A stretch of DNA of 64,000 bases, taken from positions 105,490 through 169,489 of the forward strand of contig MU853194.1 of assembly GCA_033085395.1 (NCBI GenBank), in the 5' to 3' direction. This DNA is from Xanthoparmelia taractica. Lineage: Eukaryota; Ascomycota; Lecanoromycetes; Lecanorales; Parmeliaceae. Every line of letters begins with the position of its first letter. Position 1 is the first letter of the stretch. A model generated the notes under the pieces. That model made no database searches. It was not told the origin of the DNA and saw nothing but the letters and a program-made list of their open reading frames with translations. Of this stretch, positions 12,802 to 23,962 are shown one piece after another. The translations under genes were made by a program, and so were the position numbers.

Positions 12802-13339
12802 AAGAGCGGTGTTCTGCAGAGGCTTTAGTCATAGGCGTTTCGATAGATTGCATGCCAGGACAGTGGTCGGTTCTGTTCAGCCGTTCTCTAAGGGGCTGTC
12901 GCCGGGTTTCAGACGCATTAATTCTCCTATTTCTGTAAAGGGGTTTAAGCGCGCGGGTATAATTAGACCGGTCATCGGGCAATAAATAGAAGACCTTAAC
13001 TCACATTGTCGTCAAAATTTTGGGGATAAAACCATACAGACAGCGCTTTATTCCCCTCATTACATAGTCCGACTTTGCTCCAGCATATATTTTAACCAGT
13101 GAGCCCGGCTTGTTTTGACATTGTCGAACGCCAAGAAACGTGTAAGCGTCAAGGCTGAGGGCTGTTGCCCCGTCAACCGCGCAATTATTCGAGATACACG
13201 GTGGTCAATTCGCGAGTAGCAACCACAACGCCACACCTTTGAGACCTTGGCCTGCGCTTATTACGGCTGCCTGGACTCGAACGGTGGATACCTTAATCTA
13301 TCCTTCCAGCTTCCCCCATCGTTGTAAAGCTTACTTTTC
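12802..13339. other. Intergenic region
   Basis: 3' flank of the phosphate carrier and upstream region of the next gene, both on the plus strand. Nothing specific was recognised. Confidence 0.5.
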
Positions 13340-14920
13340 ATGGAGCAAACCTCGGTCGAAGACTTTCAGGACTTCCACAATCAGCAGCCCGTTAGAGATG
13401 CAGATGGAGTACCGCGCGTATTACAGGATTCTCGAAACAAGGCAGCTTATATTGAAGATGACGAGGCATCGCTTTCCGGCTCCGCACACCACTCGCCCGA
13501 CGAAGCCGTCTTCGATCGTCCCTCGCGAACAAGCTCCCCACGCACATCGCATGGCTCTGAGGATGACATCTCGGCCCTCGAATCGTCCTACGAATCTGTG
13601 AATCACGCCTCACCAGTTACACCTCTCAAGGCTCGTTCAAGATTTCGAAACCCTTCTTCCGTACGAGCAATGCAGATGGACACTACGCCTCCGCACCTAG
13701 CCACTCCATCCTCGCAACAGCGTCACAGACTGTATACTCCCTTGCAACACGGTACACCACGCTCTGCCCGCTCACATCGCAGTGGTATTGTTTCGCCGTC
13801 AAAGCTCAGTCCGACCAAGAAAGCAAAAAGGGAATACCCTCTCGTCCTCCTTCACGTTACTCTCCTCCCAATGCCGCTTTCCTACTCGCCCGAAATCCTC
13901 GAGACCGTCCTCCCACCATCCATCCTCGCGAATTGGAAACTTCTTCAAGAAAAAGCAACCGACACTGTCCTCGAACGCGGTATTCTCATCCCACATCCCA
14001 AGGAAGATTATGACCTTCTGGAAGAGCGATTGCTCGAGTCCCTCGAATTAAAAATACCACGAATACTGAAATGCGGCCACTTCCACCTATCCCCCGAAGA
14101 AGAAGCTGACATAGCCGCCGAGTCGGACTCAGAAGCCGAGACCGATGCCCACGATGCGGACATCTGTCTTGATTGCGGGCGGCGCATACGTGACGGGAAG
14201 TTCGGCAGCGCTGGTACGGGGAGCAAAAGATGGGACATTAAGCTCTTTGCCGCGAATGGGCTTATGCGAGCGGGAGCGTGGAGCGCAGCATGGCGGGAGA
14301 TGGAGAGAGTGGATGTGGAGATACTCCCTTGGATGGAGGAGGATATGAAGCGTGAGCTGGAGTTGAGAAGAGAAGAAGATGAAAGAGCAAGAGCGGAACA
14401 AGCCCATTCAGAGAGGGAGGAGGGAATCGGCGGCCTAGATGACGCAAGGCTGAGGGAGATATATGGGCATGATGCGCAGGCTTTCGTCGATGGGTTGGGG
14501 GACGAGGTGCCTGCTGCTGCATCGGCACCTCAGCGGACACCTATGAAAGTGCCCATGGAGAGCAAGGAAGATGTTCCGCTTTGGGATCTCCTGCGGGAGT
14601 ATATGTACCATGCGGCCCAGGACCGTCGCAACCTTGTCATTTTACTTCTCAGCATTGTTATTCTGTTCCTCTCTATGGGCTCGTCCACGTCAAGCCGAAG
14701 AGATATTGAGGTGCAGATGGAACCGATGGGTCGGACACCCATAGCGCAGGCTTCGGCATACAGCACTGACATACTATCCAAAGCTTCTGTATCCATCGTG
14801 AGCGCAGCATCATCCACCCCATCCCCACCCCCCGAATCGCAGGAGCGCGAAGAGCAAGACCAGCCGGCTTCTTGGACCGAGACAGCCGAAGACGTGGCGA
14901 CGGAGATGTTTGAAGATTGA
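13340..14920 (+). CDS. Conserved ascomycete protein with C-terminal membrane segment, function unknown
   Basis: A single 526-aa open frame with no visible intron. Residues 1-150 are Ser/Thr/Pro-rich and probably disordered, with SPSKLSPTKKAKRE before the folded part. A central block (LHVTLLPMPLSYSPEILET...) is followed by an acidic stretch and a CLDCGRRIRDGKF segment carrying a CxxC pair. A Glu/Arg-rich likely helical region comes next. Near the C terminus lies one hydrophobic segment, NLVILLLSIVILFLSMG, with about 85 Ser-rich residues after it. It looks like a cytosolic protein anchored by one membrane helix. I have a vague memory of Aspergillus homologues labelled as a pathway-specific nitrogen regulator, but nothing in the sequence demonstrates such a role. 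Confidence 0.8.
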   Translation: MEQTSVEDFQDFHNQQPVRDADGVPRVLQDSRNKAAYIEDDEASLSGSAHHSPDEAVFDRPSRTSSPRTSHGSEDDISALESSYESVNHASPVTPLKARSRFRNPSSVRAMQMDTTPPHLATPSSQQRHRLYTPLQHGTPRSARSHRSGIVSPSKLSPTKKAKREYPLVLLHVTLLPMPLSYSPEILETVLPPSILANWKLLQEKATDTVLERGILIPHPKEDYDLLEERLLESLELKIPRILKCGHFHLSPEEEADIAAESDSEAETDAHDADICLDCGRRIRDGKFGSAGTGSKRWDIKLFAANGLMRAGAWSAAWREMERVDVEILPWMEEDMKRELELRREEDERARAEQAHSEREEGIGGLDDARLREIYGHDAQAFVDGLGDEVPAAASAPQRTPMKVPMESKEDVPLWDLLREYMYHAAQDRRNLVILLLSIVILFLSMGSSTSSRRDIEVQMEPMGRTPIAQASAYSTDILSKASVSIVSAASSTPSPPPESQEREEQDQPASWTETAEDVATEMFED

Positions 14921-15529
14921 ATAGACGGAGAACATGTGGTGTTGAATAAGGGGTGGCGTAGGGGTACAGATTGAATATAAATCCGGATCCATTGGCGCAA
15001 TTTCTATTCCTATTACTTCAATGACCAAGATACCATAATTAGCGAGCCAACTGTGCGCGTCTAGCGTTTTCTATTGCGAATATACTTGGGACTGATGTCC
15101 TCGAGCAAGTTCTGACATACTTGTCTTCACAATTGAATCATTCTCTCATTCAGGTTTCGTTACCCGGAAGTGTGTCTGGTGCTATGGAAGAGATCCAAGA
15201 ACAGATATAGGTTTTTCAACCCTTTCTTGAAGCGTTGATCCGGAGGGTTGATTTAGCCCCAGGTATTGAGAATTTCTGGACATATCAAATTTTTCCATCA
15301 GTGGGGACTACCAGGCTGTGTCTGCCTGCGCTCTTGCTGTTTGTAGAACGAAGCATATTTACGGAGCAGTCCGTTGTATTACCTCGTCGGACGAACCAAC
15401 CATTCTCAAATCTTGCATCAAGGAATATAATACAATGAAAACTATAGGGTCGAGATTGTATCCTACAATCTCCGACTCGCCCAGGTCAACGGCAAAAAGC
15501 TTACAATGTTATTCGACTATCGTGTGTCC
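14921..15529. other. Intergenic region between convergent genes
   Basis: 3' flanks of the gene ending at 14920 (+) and the hydrolase ending at 15530 (-). No further gene or clear repeat seen. Confidence 0.5.
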
Positions 15530-16898
15530 TTATACCTTTAACTTACTAAGGTCATTGTTGTTAAAGAAAACGCTCAGTTGCTCGTCAAGCCATTTCAAAT
15601 CAGCCTTGCTGTCACCTGGTCCGCCGGCCCAATGGCCCCAGATACTTGGAAACACCTCCAATTGTCCGACGCCCGGCTTCATGTGCGCAACTTCATACTC
15701 GGAGTCTTCGGGACTGCAGTTTTTGTTTGACGTTGATCAGCCACAGAGTATAGGCCTGGCAGTATAGAGTCGCCACTCACGGGAAGTATAGATCTGTCTT
15801 CGCGGGTAGGACAAGGGTTTTTGCCTTGGTGCTCGACATTGATTTCTCGAAGTCGCCGTTGTAAGGCTCTTGCAGGGAGCAGTCTCCGCTTTGCCATGTT
15901 TGGAGCATTACAAGCATGTTCTCAGGATCTGCCCGTGTTAGCCTACCATGGTAAATGTTGTCTTGAGTTGGCATGCTGGTGTACCCTTTGAGGTCGCCCA
16001 GCCTTCCCAAAAGCCCACCATGAACGACTCCAGGTTTGGATATCCATAATGTTTCTCGTGGAGCTTCTCACGATAGAAAGCCTGACTGAAGCCCCTTTTG
16101 GCAACAACATCAGCCGCAGATTATTTCGCACAACGAGGACCCTACCATCCAGCATAGCCCCTTCCAAACGCCTTCAGTCCCACCGTCTTCTCCTCTTCGG
16201 TCCATATCCTCTTCTCATCAAGTCCTTCCCCCTTCACTCCGCCCTCCTTTGCTCCCGCACTCGGTATCCCCTTCGCCGCCAACAATGCGCTCTTGACACC
16301 CTCCAGAAAGACCTGGTTATGCAAGCTTGTCCTCGCGGAGCCGCAGAATGGCACCGCAAGATCGGCGAAATCGGGATACTGCGTGATCCATTGGAAGGTC
16401 TGGCCGGCACCCATTGACCAGCCTAATACACAGTATAGGTGGTGGACTCCGAGATGCTCGGTGACGAGCTTATGCTGGGCACGGACATTGTCATAGAAGG
16501 AGATTTTAGGGAACGCTGTGGCGAGAATTGTATTGGAAGGGGAGCTGGATTGGCCGTTCCCGAAGAGGGCCGGGATTATGATGAAGTACTGAAAGGCGTG
16601 TGAGATTGAACGGCTAGAGATGGTCACGTTTCTGATTGATGGATCACCTTGTTCGGGTTTAAGGTTTTGTCGTCGCCAATCAGCCAGATATTGTCTGATA
16701 TCGCTGCTCAAACGTCAGGGAGAGCGATTGAGGATGTTTTCATGCATGCGCACATCCAGAATACCAAGTCGGATAGACGATTGCGGGAGCCTTTGGGTCT
16801 CCGAATGTCTTGTACGCGATGTGAGCATTTGACAGAGTAGCGCCGCATTGGAGATGCCAGTCTCCCAATGCGAACTTGTCATAGTCATCGTTGGGCAT
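15530..16898 (-). CDS. Alpha/beta hydrolase of the homoserine O-acetyltransferase (MetX-like) family
   Basis: Six exons on the minus strand: 16898-16754, 16703-16648, 16588-16146, 16094-15985, 15928-15781, 15713-15530; 361 aa. Once spliced, the frame shows an N-terminal beta-sheet region (AHIAYKTFGDP, IVYPTWYSG), the block IIIPALFGNGQSSSPSNT, the nucleophile elbow GWSMGAG with Ser125, and a likely triad of Ser125, Asp297 (LPAKTDLYFPP) and His328 (IWGHWAGGPG). These are the landmarks of the MetX-like branch of alpha/beta hydrolases; members include homoserine acetyltransferases and related acyl transferases or esterases. Substrate cannot be read from sequence. Introns are 50-67 nt with CTGAC/CTAAC-like branch sites. 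It is divergent from the flavin-reductase-like gene at 17567. Confidence 0.87.
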
Positions 16899-17566
16899 TT
16901 TGAGGGACCTTTCGAGGTGGTTGGACCAGGATTTTCCTGTTATGACTGCTGCTACTGTCGTCTCTTCAGTAAGCCCCGCGCACCTAGAGCCCCTCTTCCC
17001 GCGAGGGGAAGCCCTTATCGATAAGCGCGGAGCGGAACTCGTCACAGCTCACGATAAACACTCGTTGTACATCGTCTATCGCACATCAAATGCACCGGTC
17101 TTTGGCTAAGATCTCATTCTGCTACTACCTTAGTTGTTATCCCAAACGGTGTGGAAAGCGGTTTGAAGCTATGGCGGTTGAAGTCGAGCATGACGTAAAG
17201 CAAGGAGCAGAAAATCGACGCAATACGCTCCCCCGTTGCACCAGCGCTACTAGGAATGGAACCTAATACATGTGATATATAATACTCTAAACAGACCAAC
17301 AAGAAGGTCTCTCGGCTCATGCTACCGATAACAACGTCGAGCACATCTTCCTAGGCACCCTTCGGATGAAGGGGAATCATCCACAGCTTAGACCATCTCA
17401 AATCCTCGCTTCATGCTACGGATTTCTCGAGCACGTCTCCCCCGGCACTCTTCGGATTCCTTCAATCAGTAGTTATCCACGGCTCAGAACACCGAAATCT
17501 CCTTTGAATACCTCCTGCCACACTTGGAGATCCTGCCCAATACCACCCACAGCTACTTACTCGACA
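16899..17566. promoter_or_regulatory. Shared divergent promoter region
   Basis: 668 bp between the ATG of the hydrolase (-) and that of the flavin-reductase-like gene (+). It contains an imperfect tandem duplication (17317-17499). An open frame from 17366 runs in phase into the plus-strand gene, so a longer N terminus starting there cannot be excluded. Confidence 0.5.
17317..17499. repeat. Imperfect tandem duplication, period 94 bp
   Basis: Copy A about 17317-17403 and copy B about 17411-17499. Both start with TCATGCTAC and share CGAGCAC, CTTCGGAT, ATCCAC and CTCA words in the same order, with many substitutions in between. Confidence 0.65.
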
Positions 17567-18552
17567 ATGCCCTCCAATTTTGGCGATAGAGAGCAGCGCG
17601 ACGAGGATCCCTCAGCTCACGAACAGCGCTTCGACCAGGAGAAGGCTGTCAAAAGGAACCCACATCCAGACTTCAACAAGGCCGAAGCGGATCGGCCAGA
17701 CTGGACCGAAAGACCGGAATGGCATTTCACCAAGACAAAACAGCCAGGGTGGAAACTAGGTCAGGGCGCCAATGATGGCGGAGAAAGTCTTCAAAAGAGG
17801 CACGTGGAGATAGACCCATACGAGCAAGGTAGACCGGCGGTCTTCAACTACAAGCTGCTCATTAGCGGGATAATCCCTAGACCGATTGGTTTCATTAGCA
17901 CACAATCTGGGGACGGTCAGCCATGGTCCTTAAGACCTTCTACTCATACTACTGGCTGACATATCCCTTAGGTTCCTCCACCAACCTCGCACCATTCTCC
18001 TACACCAACGTCATAAACCACGACCCGCCTCTCTTCACCGTCGGCTTCGCAGGCGGCTACTCCAACGCCAAAGACACGCTGCGCAACCTCGAAGCCACCG
18101 AAGAATGCACCATCAACATCATCAGCGAACACTTCGTCGAGGCCGCCAACGCTACGAGCATCAATGCGCCCTACGGCATATCCGAATGGGCGTTGAGCGG
18201 TCTTACCCCCGCCCCGTGCACGGAGGTCAAGCCTTCGCGCGTGAAAGAGGCGGTCTTCAGTGTCGAAGGCAAACTGTTTTCGACGACGGAATTTGAGAGC
18301 AGGGCCACGCCGGGCAAGAAAACGGGGGTGTTGGCTATTATCGAGGGGGTGAGGTTCTGGGTAAGGGAGGATGCGATCAACGAGGATAGGAATATAATCG
18401 ATATTGGAGTGCTGAGGCCAATGAGCAGGTTGGGTGGAATCACATATGGGAGGACGGTGGAAGGGTGCGAGATCCCTAGGCCGGATTTTGCGGAGAAAGA
18501 AAAGGAGGGAGAGACGGATGGATTGCTCAAACCAAAGACGGAGGATCAATAG
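17567..18552 (+). CDS. Flavin reductase-like protein (FMN-binding split barrel)
   Basis: Two exons, 17567-17915 and 17972-18552; 309 aa. The first 85 residues are charged (repeated Arg/Asp/Glu/Pro words such as RPDWTERPEWHF) and lead into VFNYKLLISGIIPRPIGFIST, the start of the flavin-reductase-like split barrel. Exon 2 continues with SSTNLAPFSYTNVINHDPPLFTVGF and TEECTINIISEHFVEAAN, and ends with GVLRPMSRLGGITYGR, which are typical of this family. It probably binds FMN or FAD; partner and substrate are unknown. The 56-nt intron starts with GTCAGC, an infrequent donor, but carries CTGAC and keeps the conserved barrel in frame. The ATG at 17567 precedes a charged segment; an upstream in-phase ATG at 17366 is the alternative. 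Confidence 0.85.
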
Positions 18553-19141
18553 GAGAGGCAAAGCGCGAACACAGACGTCTCGGACCTCTCGATCGTCAAT
18601 CGACGTTTCACACGGCGAGCTATGGAGTAGCCAAACGATTTTGGAAGCCCGTAGGCCTCAGAAAAGGTAGTTGATTAATCGATCTATGTACATTTTGCAA
18701 GCTATCTAGCACATGAAGAATGCACAAACCAATTGGTCCTTGTCTTTCCGGCTACTATTTCAACTGGTCTAAACTCGTGCTGTCTAGACAAGTCAGCAAT
18801 AGATGCAAGTCTTGGGGTTGGTCTCGTTGTGGAAGGGTCTTGCTTGATCTCATCTTCCATCACAATTAGCTCTCCTATTGGCGCAGACTGTCGATGTTTC
18901 TTGCCAAGCAAGTCGTCAATCCTCGATCTCGAAAGATCTTGGTGCTTTCGGCGTCGATTCTTTCTATGTTCAAGGCGACATTAGTACATGAGGGCGACAT
19001 GGCCCCCGTTACAGGCGTGTTCCATCAGGTAATCCCCGGCGGGATATTGACGACCTAGAGCCCACTCAGCGATCGCTCGAACCAGGTGGACTGCAAGAGC
19101 TGGAATTTTATGTCGTACGTAACCCAAGGGTTGTCTGCGTC
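18553..19141. other. Intergenic region between convergent genes
   Basis: 3' flanks of the flavin-reductase-like gene and of PAP1. The minus strand has a long frame interrupted once by TAA at 18983-18981; see the rejected list. No gene is called. Confidence 0.45.
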
Positions 19142-21261
19142 TTAGACTTTTGGGGTCTTCTCGTCTGATCGTCGTCTCTTCACACCATTCGAAAGCTGAG
19201 AGGTTTCCTGCGCATCAGTAACGGCCTTCGTCAGCAAACCCCAGCATCACCATGAAAACCTCCGGTTGATGATTAAGTCGCTTGGCACCCTTCCACCCAT
19301 TCTGGAATGCGTCCACACGAGGAAGTCAACTGCAGACGTACCTCCATCGCGTCGAGGTCCCTTTTCTTGCTGACCTTCTTCTTTGGTCTAGTGGGCTTAG
19401 CTTCCCCTGGCGCAAAAACGTCGTCCGGTAGATCGTAACTGGCATGGCCCAGATCAGTGGTCCACGGACACAAATTGGGGAGGAGCAAACATCTTCTGGT
19501 CTTACTTTCGAGTATGGACAATAGACAGAGAATTCAGATCCCGACTGTAACTCTGCCATCCTGTACAGATTTCTTTGAATTCCTTGGTTTGATATGATAT
19601 ATCAAGTTTCTTCGTCGCGTCTGTGCCTAGTCAGTAGAACCCTCACAACGATGCCTGCACCTACCTTGAGCTAGCTCAAGACCAATGTAGTAGGTCGTTG
19701 TATAGATGGTCTGCTCTCCATCTTCGTTCGTGGCAGCCTCGGTGTTACCATTGGGCATCGCCATTCCGTCAGCATCACCCTGGGCAGCAGCAGCATGTGC
19801 AGGATCCTTGGCGACGTCGGTTGTTTCAGTCTTGACGTTGGCAGCCTGGAATCTCAGGTCGCCATTCAAGACAGCGTCAATCTCATCTTCATTCTGGCAG
19901 CGGTGCACGCGTTCAAACCCCTTGTTGAACGGCCGCGCCACCGCAATCGCTTCTTGCGTTTCGAGGTTTGATACAAGTAGACGTACTTTGGATTCAACGA
20001 GACCAGACCAGACTTTCTGTGCATCCTTTGTCCTACTTGAGGCGATGATACTGAGATAGTATTTGTAACCATCGGTGAAGAAAGTGTGCTTTGCAAATAA
20101 GTCTTTCCACTGCAGTTGGCCACCGAAAATCTTATCAGTGATCCCCCTACCTCGCTCTAGCTCCCGGATGAGGATGGTCTTGGTTGACATTGAGATGTTA
20201 TGCGTCGCACACATTGAAGGGTAGGCTGGTGTAATGATTGGCATGAGGTGGAAGCGGTCTCCATTATAGATCTTGGGATTCCAGACTCGTACTTGCAACG
20301 GACCGTCTTCAATACTTTTCAGGAGTACCGGCTGGGGCCATGGCCATTTGCCGATCATGAGGAAAAACTTTTCAATGACGACAGAACCCGTAGCTTGAGG
20401 GTATAGCTGACAGATTCTGGCTACCAACATTGCCCATGCCACACCACCCGGGAACCCTATCACGTTGGAATAGATCGCTCGACGTTGGGCCCATAGCTTG
20501 ATACCCCGTAACGCTGTTCTGAATGTCTTTTGTTGGGGGACCAATTCAAGGATTTCGTCTGTCACTCGAGTCCCGTTCAATGACCGCAAATCTCTTTCTT
20601 CCAAGCCCCGTAATATGCTAGTATCCTTCAGAGTCAGTGTCAACGGCACAGACTGGAGGGCGAGGCGTGCGAAAATGAGGTCGACGCTTATGCCAGATAG
20701 CTCGAGCTTGATGATTGGTACATAGGCGTCGGGTACAGGTGTCAGCTCCTTGATAGCTCCTGGAGGAGCCATCCGCTTTAAAAAGGTAGGGACATGCTCG
20801 AAAAAGTCTTCTCGAGTCACGTGTTGTGGTACGACGACGAGGGTGTCTATATCAGAGCCTGGTTGCAGTTAGCTCGCGGTTAAGCCAGGTTGAAATGCGG
20901 AGCGCTGACCAGGCCCATAAACCCCAAGGCGATAGCTTCCAAATGTGAAGATCTTGCCGCCGGCTTTATCCACCACGGATTGAGGGAGGTTTTTCGTCTT
21001 ACTGACATGTTTGACGAATTCCACAGTGATCTTCTGTATGAGCTGGAGTGTAGACTTCCTGAATCCAAATATTCAGCTGAAGTTCCAATCATCAATTCAA
21101 CTTCCACCTTACCTTCGCTCTGTCTCCTCCAAGCCCTCAAAATTATTTTGGTTCTTCAGCTCTGCAATGAGGGCATCGTTGGCGGCAAGCTCAGCTTCAG
21201 TAGGGAAGTTCTGGGATACTGGGGGCGTGACACCGAACTTTTTGGGTTGATTCGTCGCCAT
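19142..21261 (-). CDS. PAP1: Nuclear poly(A) polymerase
   Basis: Six exons on the minus strand: 21261-21113, 21058-20910, 20858-19665, 19626-19506, 19438-19342, 19225-19142; 597 aa, the usual size for fungal Pap1. It adds poly(A) tails to pre-mRNA in the nucleus as part of the cleavage and polyadenylation machinery. The catalytic palm motif is FGSYRLGVYGPGSDIDTLVV with Asp102 and Asp104, and the third acid is Asp159 in ISVDLIFARL. The central domain (RTALRGIKLWAQRRAIYSNV, FPGGVAWAMLVARICQLYP, WPWPQPVLL) and RNA-binding domain (AFKHTFFTDGYKYYL-like block, YIGLEL) follow in order. The basic C terminus (RPKKKVSKKRDLDAME, KRRRSDE) looks like a nuclear localisation signal. Intron 3 (19627-19664) is only 38 nt. 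The last 3' splice site is chosen as AAG before 19225; CAG 15 nt downstream would shorten the tail by five residues. Confidence 0.93.
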
Positions 21262-21783
21262 AATGACTGCGTTGATGCTCCAGTCAGCTGCAGCAGCGTA
21301 AGGATGTCAGAATCGCCCTTGAGGTGTTGGGGCGAATGTGTAGGTGAGCTACGAGCATGGAGGTGAGCGCAGCAAGATGCTCTATAATTGAGGGAGCATT
21401 CCTATGGATAAATGGATGTAAAGGCGTCACTACAACATATTAATTATTATGTACGTAGATGACCGCCTGATAAACCGAATAGTAGGAGTGGTGGACGAAA
21501 GTGGAAAGCATTATGGACAATATCCACTAGGCTACTCTCGGACTAGCCTTTGATCCGGTAACTCTTCAAATTATTCAACTTTTCCAAGATAGTGCCAAAG
21601 CAACTGAGCGCCATGAAGTTATGGGGCTCAGTAAGGTGTGCCAAACATCCAACATGTTCTTACACACTAGGCCAATCAATATACCAGAAGTCTTGGTTCC
21701 ACGAAGATTGTCTAGTCATGAGATGAGTCAAGTCTGCTTGCCCAAAGACGGAAGAGGTTGCTTCGAGTAGCGCGTTATCGACT

Positions 21784-21857
21784 GCTATCAAAGGCATCAG
21801 TTTCTAGCTTATAGATATCTGCCGCGGTATCCAAGGCTACCAAAGCCGTCAGTCTCC
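21784..21857. repeat. Short direct repeat, 22-bp units 52 bp apart
   Basis: 21784-21805 and 21836-21857 read GCTAYCAAAGSCRTCAGTYTCY with a few differences between copies. Confidence 0.55.
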
Positions 21858-21925
21858 ATGTTGAAAAAACATTTGTAATCGTCCGACATGCTTGGCAAGT
21901 ACTGTCAGACTAACCGTCTAAGCAA

Positions 21926-22053
21926 GTCTTCGGGAATAGGACCTGGCGTCCTTTGTCTCCGTTTGAACCTTCAGGTAGTGAGCTTATTGTTTACGCGGGT
22001 CTTCGGAATTATGGCCAGACGTCGTTTGTCTCCGTCCTAACCTTGAGGTGGTG
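21926..22053. repeat. Imperfect tandem duplication, period 73 bp
   Basis: Copies at 21926-21980 and 21999-22053 share GTCTTCGG, GTC-TTTGTCTCCGT and AACCTT-AGGT-GTG in the same spacing. It lies just upstream of the SDR start codon. Confidence 0.65.
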
Positions 22054-22124
22054 GACTATATATCTCAGGACGCCCCAGCAGTCTCTTGCGTACTTTGTAT
22101 CTCTTCTGTAATATCTATCCTAGC

Positions 22125-23399
22125 ATGTCTGAACTCCCGAAGATGGCTGGTTTTGGACCCTCAACGACTGGCGCTCAGGTTGTGGAGCACTTTAATGACA
22201 GGGTCGAGAGTAAAATCAGTAAGATCACAGTCAACCATCAAAAACTGGCAGTTCTAATATGCGTCATAGTCCTCGTTACCGGACCAAGTGATGGTGGTAT
22301 CGGCGCGGAAACTGCGTTTTCCCTTGCCGCTGGGTCTCCTGCGTGTATCCTTCTCGCAGGTCGCTCGCTACCCAAGATTCAGCCAGTCATTGATCGTATC
22401 AATGCGGCTTATCCAGACGTCGAGACCCGATTCATTTCTTTAGATCTCAGCAGCCAAGGTGCTGTTCGAGAAGCTGCCGCAAGAATCAATGAAAGCGTTC
22501 AAACAATCGACATTCTGATCAACAATGCGGCAATAATGGCATGCCCTTTTTCAAAGACCGCCGATGGGATCGAAAGCCAATTTGGAACCAATTATATTGG
22601 GCATTTCCTGTTGACGAACTTAATAATGGAGAGACTGGTGGCTGGGCAAGGTGCAAAAATAGTCAACGTGTCTAGTTCGGCACATCGAATGTCGGACGTG
22701 CAGCTGGATGACTGGAACTTCGAAGTGTGTAGAATCTACTCCTGTGGCATAGTAGATGAGGGATTTCACTAAATGCTATTAAGGATGGGTTAAATTATAA
22801 CCCCAGCTCAGCATATGTGCGTATTTTCGATGCCCGGATCTTTCTTTGGACCAGAATTTGTCTAGTTAATGCTGACCCAGAGATGCATATTCAGGGTAGA
22901 GCTAAAACAGCCAACATTCTCTTTACTGTGGCATTGGCGTCAAAGCTGCGAACAAAGCATGTGGATTCCATTTCATTGCATCCAGGTTGTAAGGGATTTC
23001 CTATAATACGCGTTCCCGGCATCATCCTGACGAAGCTGCAGCCATCAAAACCAACCTTCAAACATACATGACGCAACAAATGAGGGAAGAAGCCCTAAAA
23101 ACGATTGAGACAAATACAGGCCGTAAGCACATCTTTTATTAGCTCGCCATCTGCCTGGGCATCAAAGGATGATCCTAATCCTTCTTTTGCTAGGCCCATT
23201 CTCTGCTAGTGAGCCCAAGACCGTTGAGCAAGGGTGCTCAACAACCCTCGTGGCAGCATTGGATCCTACCATTCCATCCGGAAGTTACTTGGAAGATTGC
23301 GCCATAGCCGAACCTGAAGCCTACGCAAGAGACCAAGAGAAAGCTGGATTGCTTTGGGCTCTGAGCGAGAGATTGGTCGGACAAAGATTCCAATGGTAG
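22125..23399 (+). CDS. Short-chain dehydrogenase/reductase (retinol dehydrogenase/WWOX-like)
   Basis: Six exons: 22125-22218, 22270-22724, 22784-22816, 22895-22988, 23042-23122, 23194-23399; 320 aa. An NAD(P)-dependent oxidoreductase of the classical Rossmann fold. The cofactor loop is TGPSDGGIG (about residues 35-43), followed by DILINNAAIM, the serine strand IVNVSSSAHR and the catalytic YGRAK (Tyr194, Lys198). LHPGSIKTNL follows the active site as in WWOX/TIC32-like reductases. The YxxxK motif and HPGSI are both created by splicing, which supports the small exons 3 (33 nt) and 4. Introns are 51-78 nt with GT/AG ends. Substrate is unknown. Confidence 0.88.
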
Positions 23400-23962
23400 C
23401 TGGTCAAAAGATCCAAGCACAGGGAAAGTTAAACAACCTTGTCGAAGCGCTCAAGCTGACATGGCAATGGGTTGAAGAGGGTTCACAGATATGCCGCAAC
23501 TTTGCGTTCACGATTGCACCACTAGTAATTACTACGCGGCATCGCATGGGCAGAAAGACACTGGTGCTCGCCTGCTGCGTTTGATGGTTTGTTCCCTACA
23601 CAAAGCGACGAATGATCGAGTTTAGTACTATTACTTTGTCAAGATATTGCTCGATGCGTGCCCCTTTCAATGGATATTGTTAGACATTTGGGGCTTTGTC
23701 CACCCTCTCTGCGTTTCATTGTCCTTCAATATGAGAAGGACAAAACCTTTGTGCCATTGCTCTCCTCTAAACAAATAACCCCAAAGTCCTCTGCGCTCAT
23801 TAACACCGTATTACCTCGACCAAAATCCTCCCAGGACCCCCCCAAAGTCTATTCGACCGAAGCCAAGTCAGCAGGTGATTCACTGGCTGCAACTGACCGG
23901 ATTTGGCTCAAGCTGCTTTCTCAAACTCCTGTCCATATACCAACAAGCTGCAACAATCGTAA
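23400..23962. other. Intergenic region
   Basis: Between the SDR and RING genes. The frame 23658-23966 has no recognisable domain and may be the 5' UTR or an alternative first exon of the RING gene. Confidence 0.4.

Larger units (their letters stand above)
21262..22124. promoter_or_regulatory. Divergent intergenic region of PAP1 and the SDR gene
   Basis: 863 bp separating the two start codons. It is rich in short local duplications, two of which are listed separately. No gene seen. Confidence 0.5.

Noticed and set aside
18702..19110. Two minus-strand frames in the same phase separated by a single TAA at 18983-18981, with coding-like composition
   Set aside because: No family recognised; a TACTAAT next to the stop suggested an intron, but no donor gave an open joined frame. 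The plus strand is equally open, so it may be 3' UTR of PAP1.
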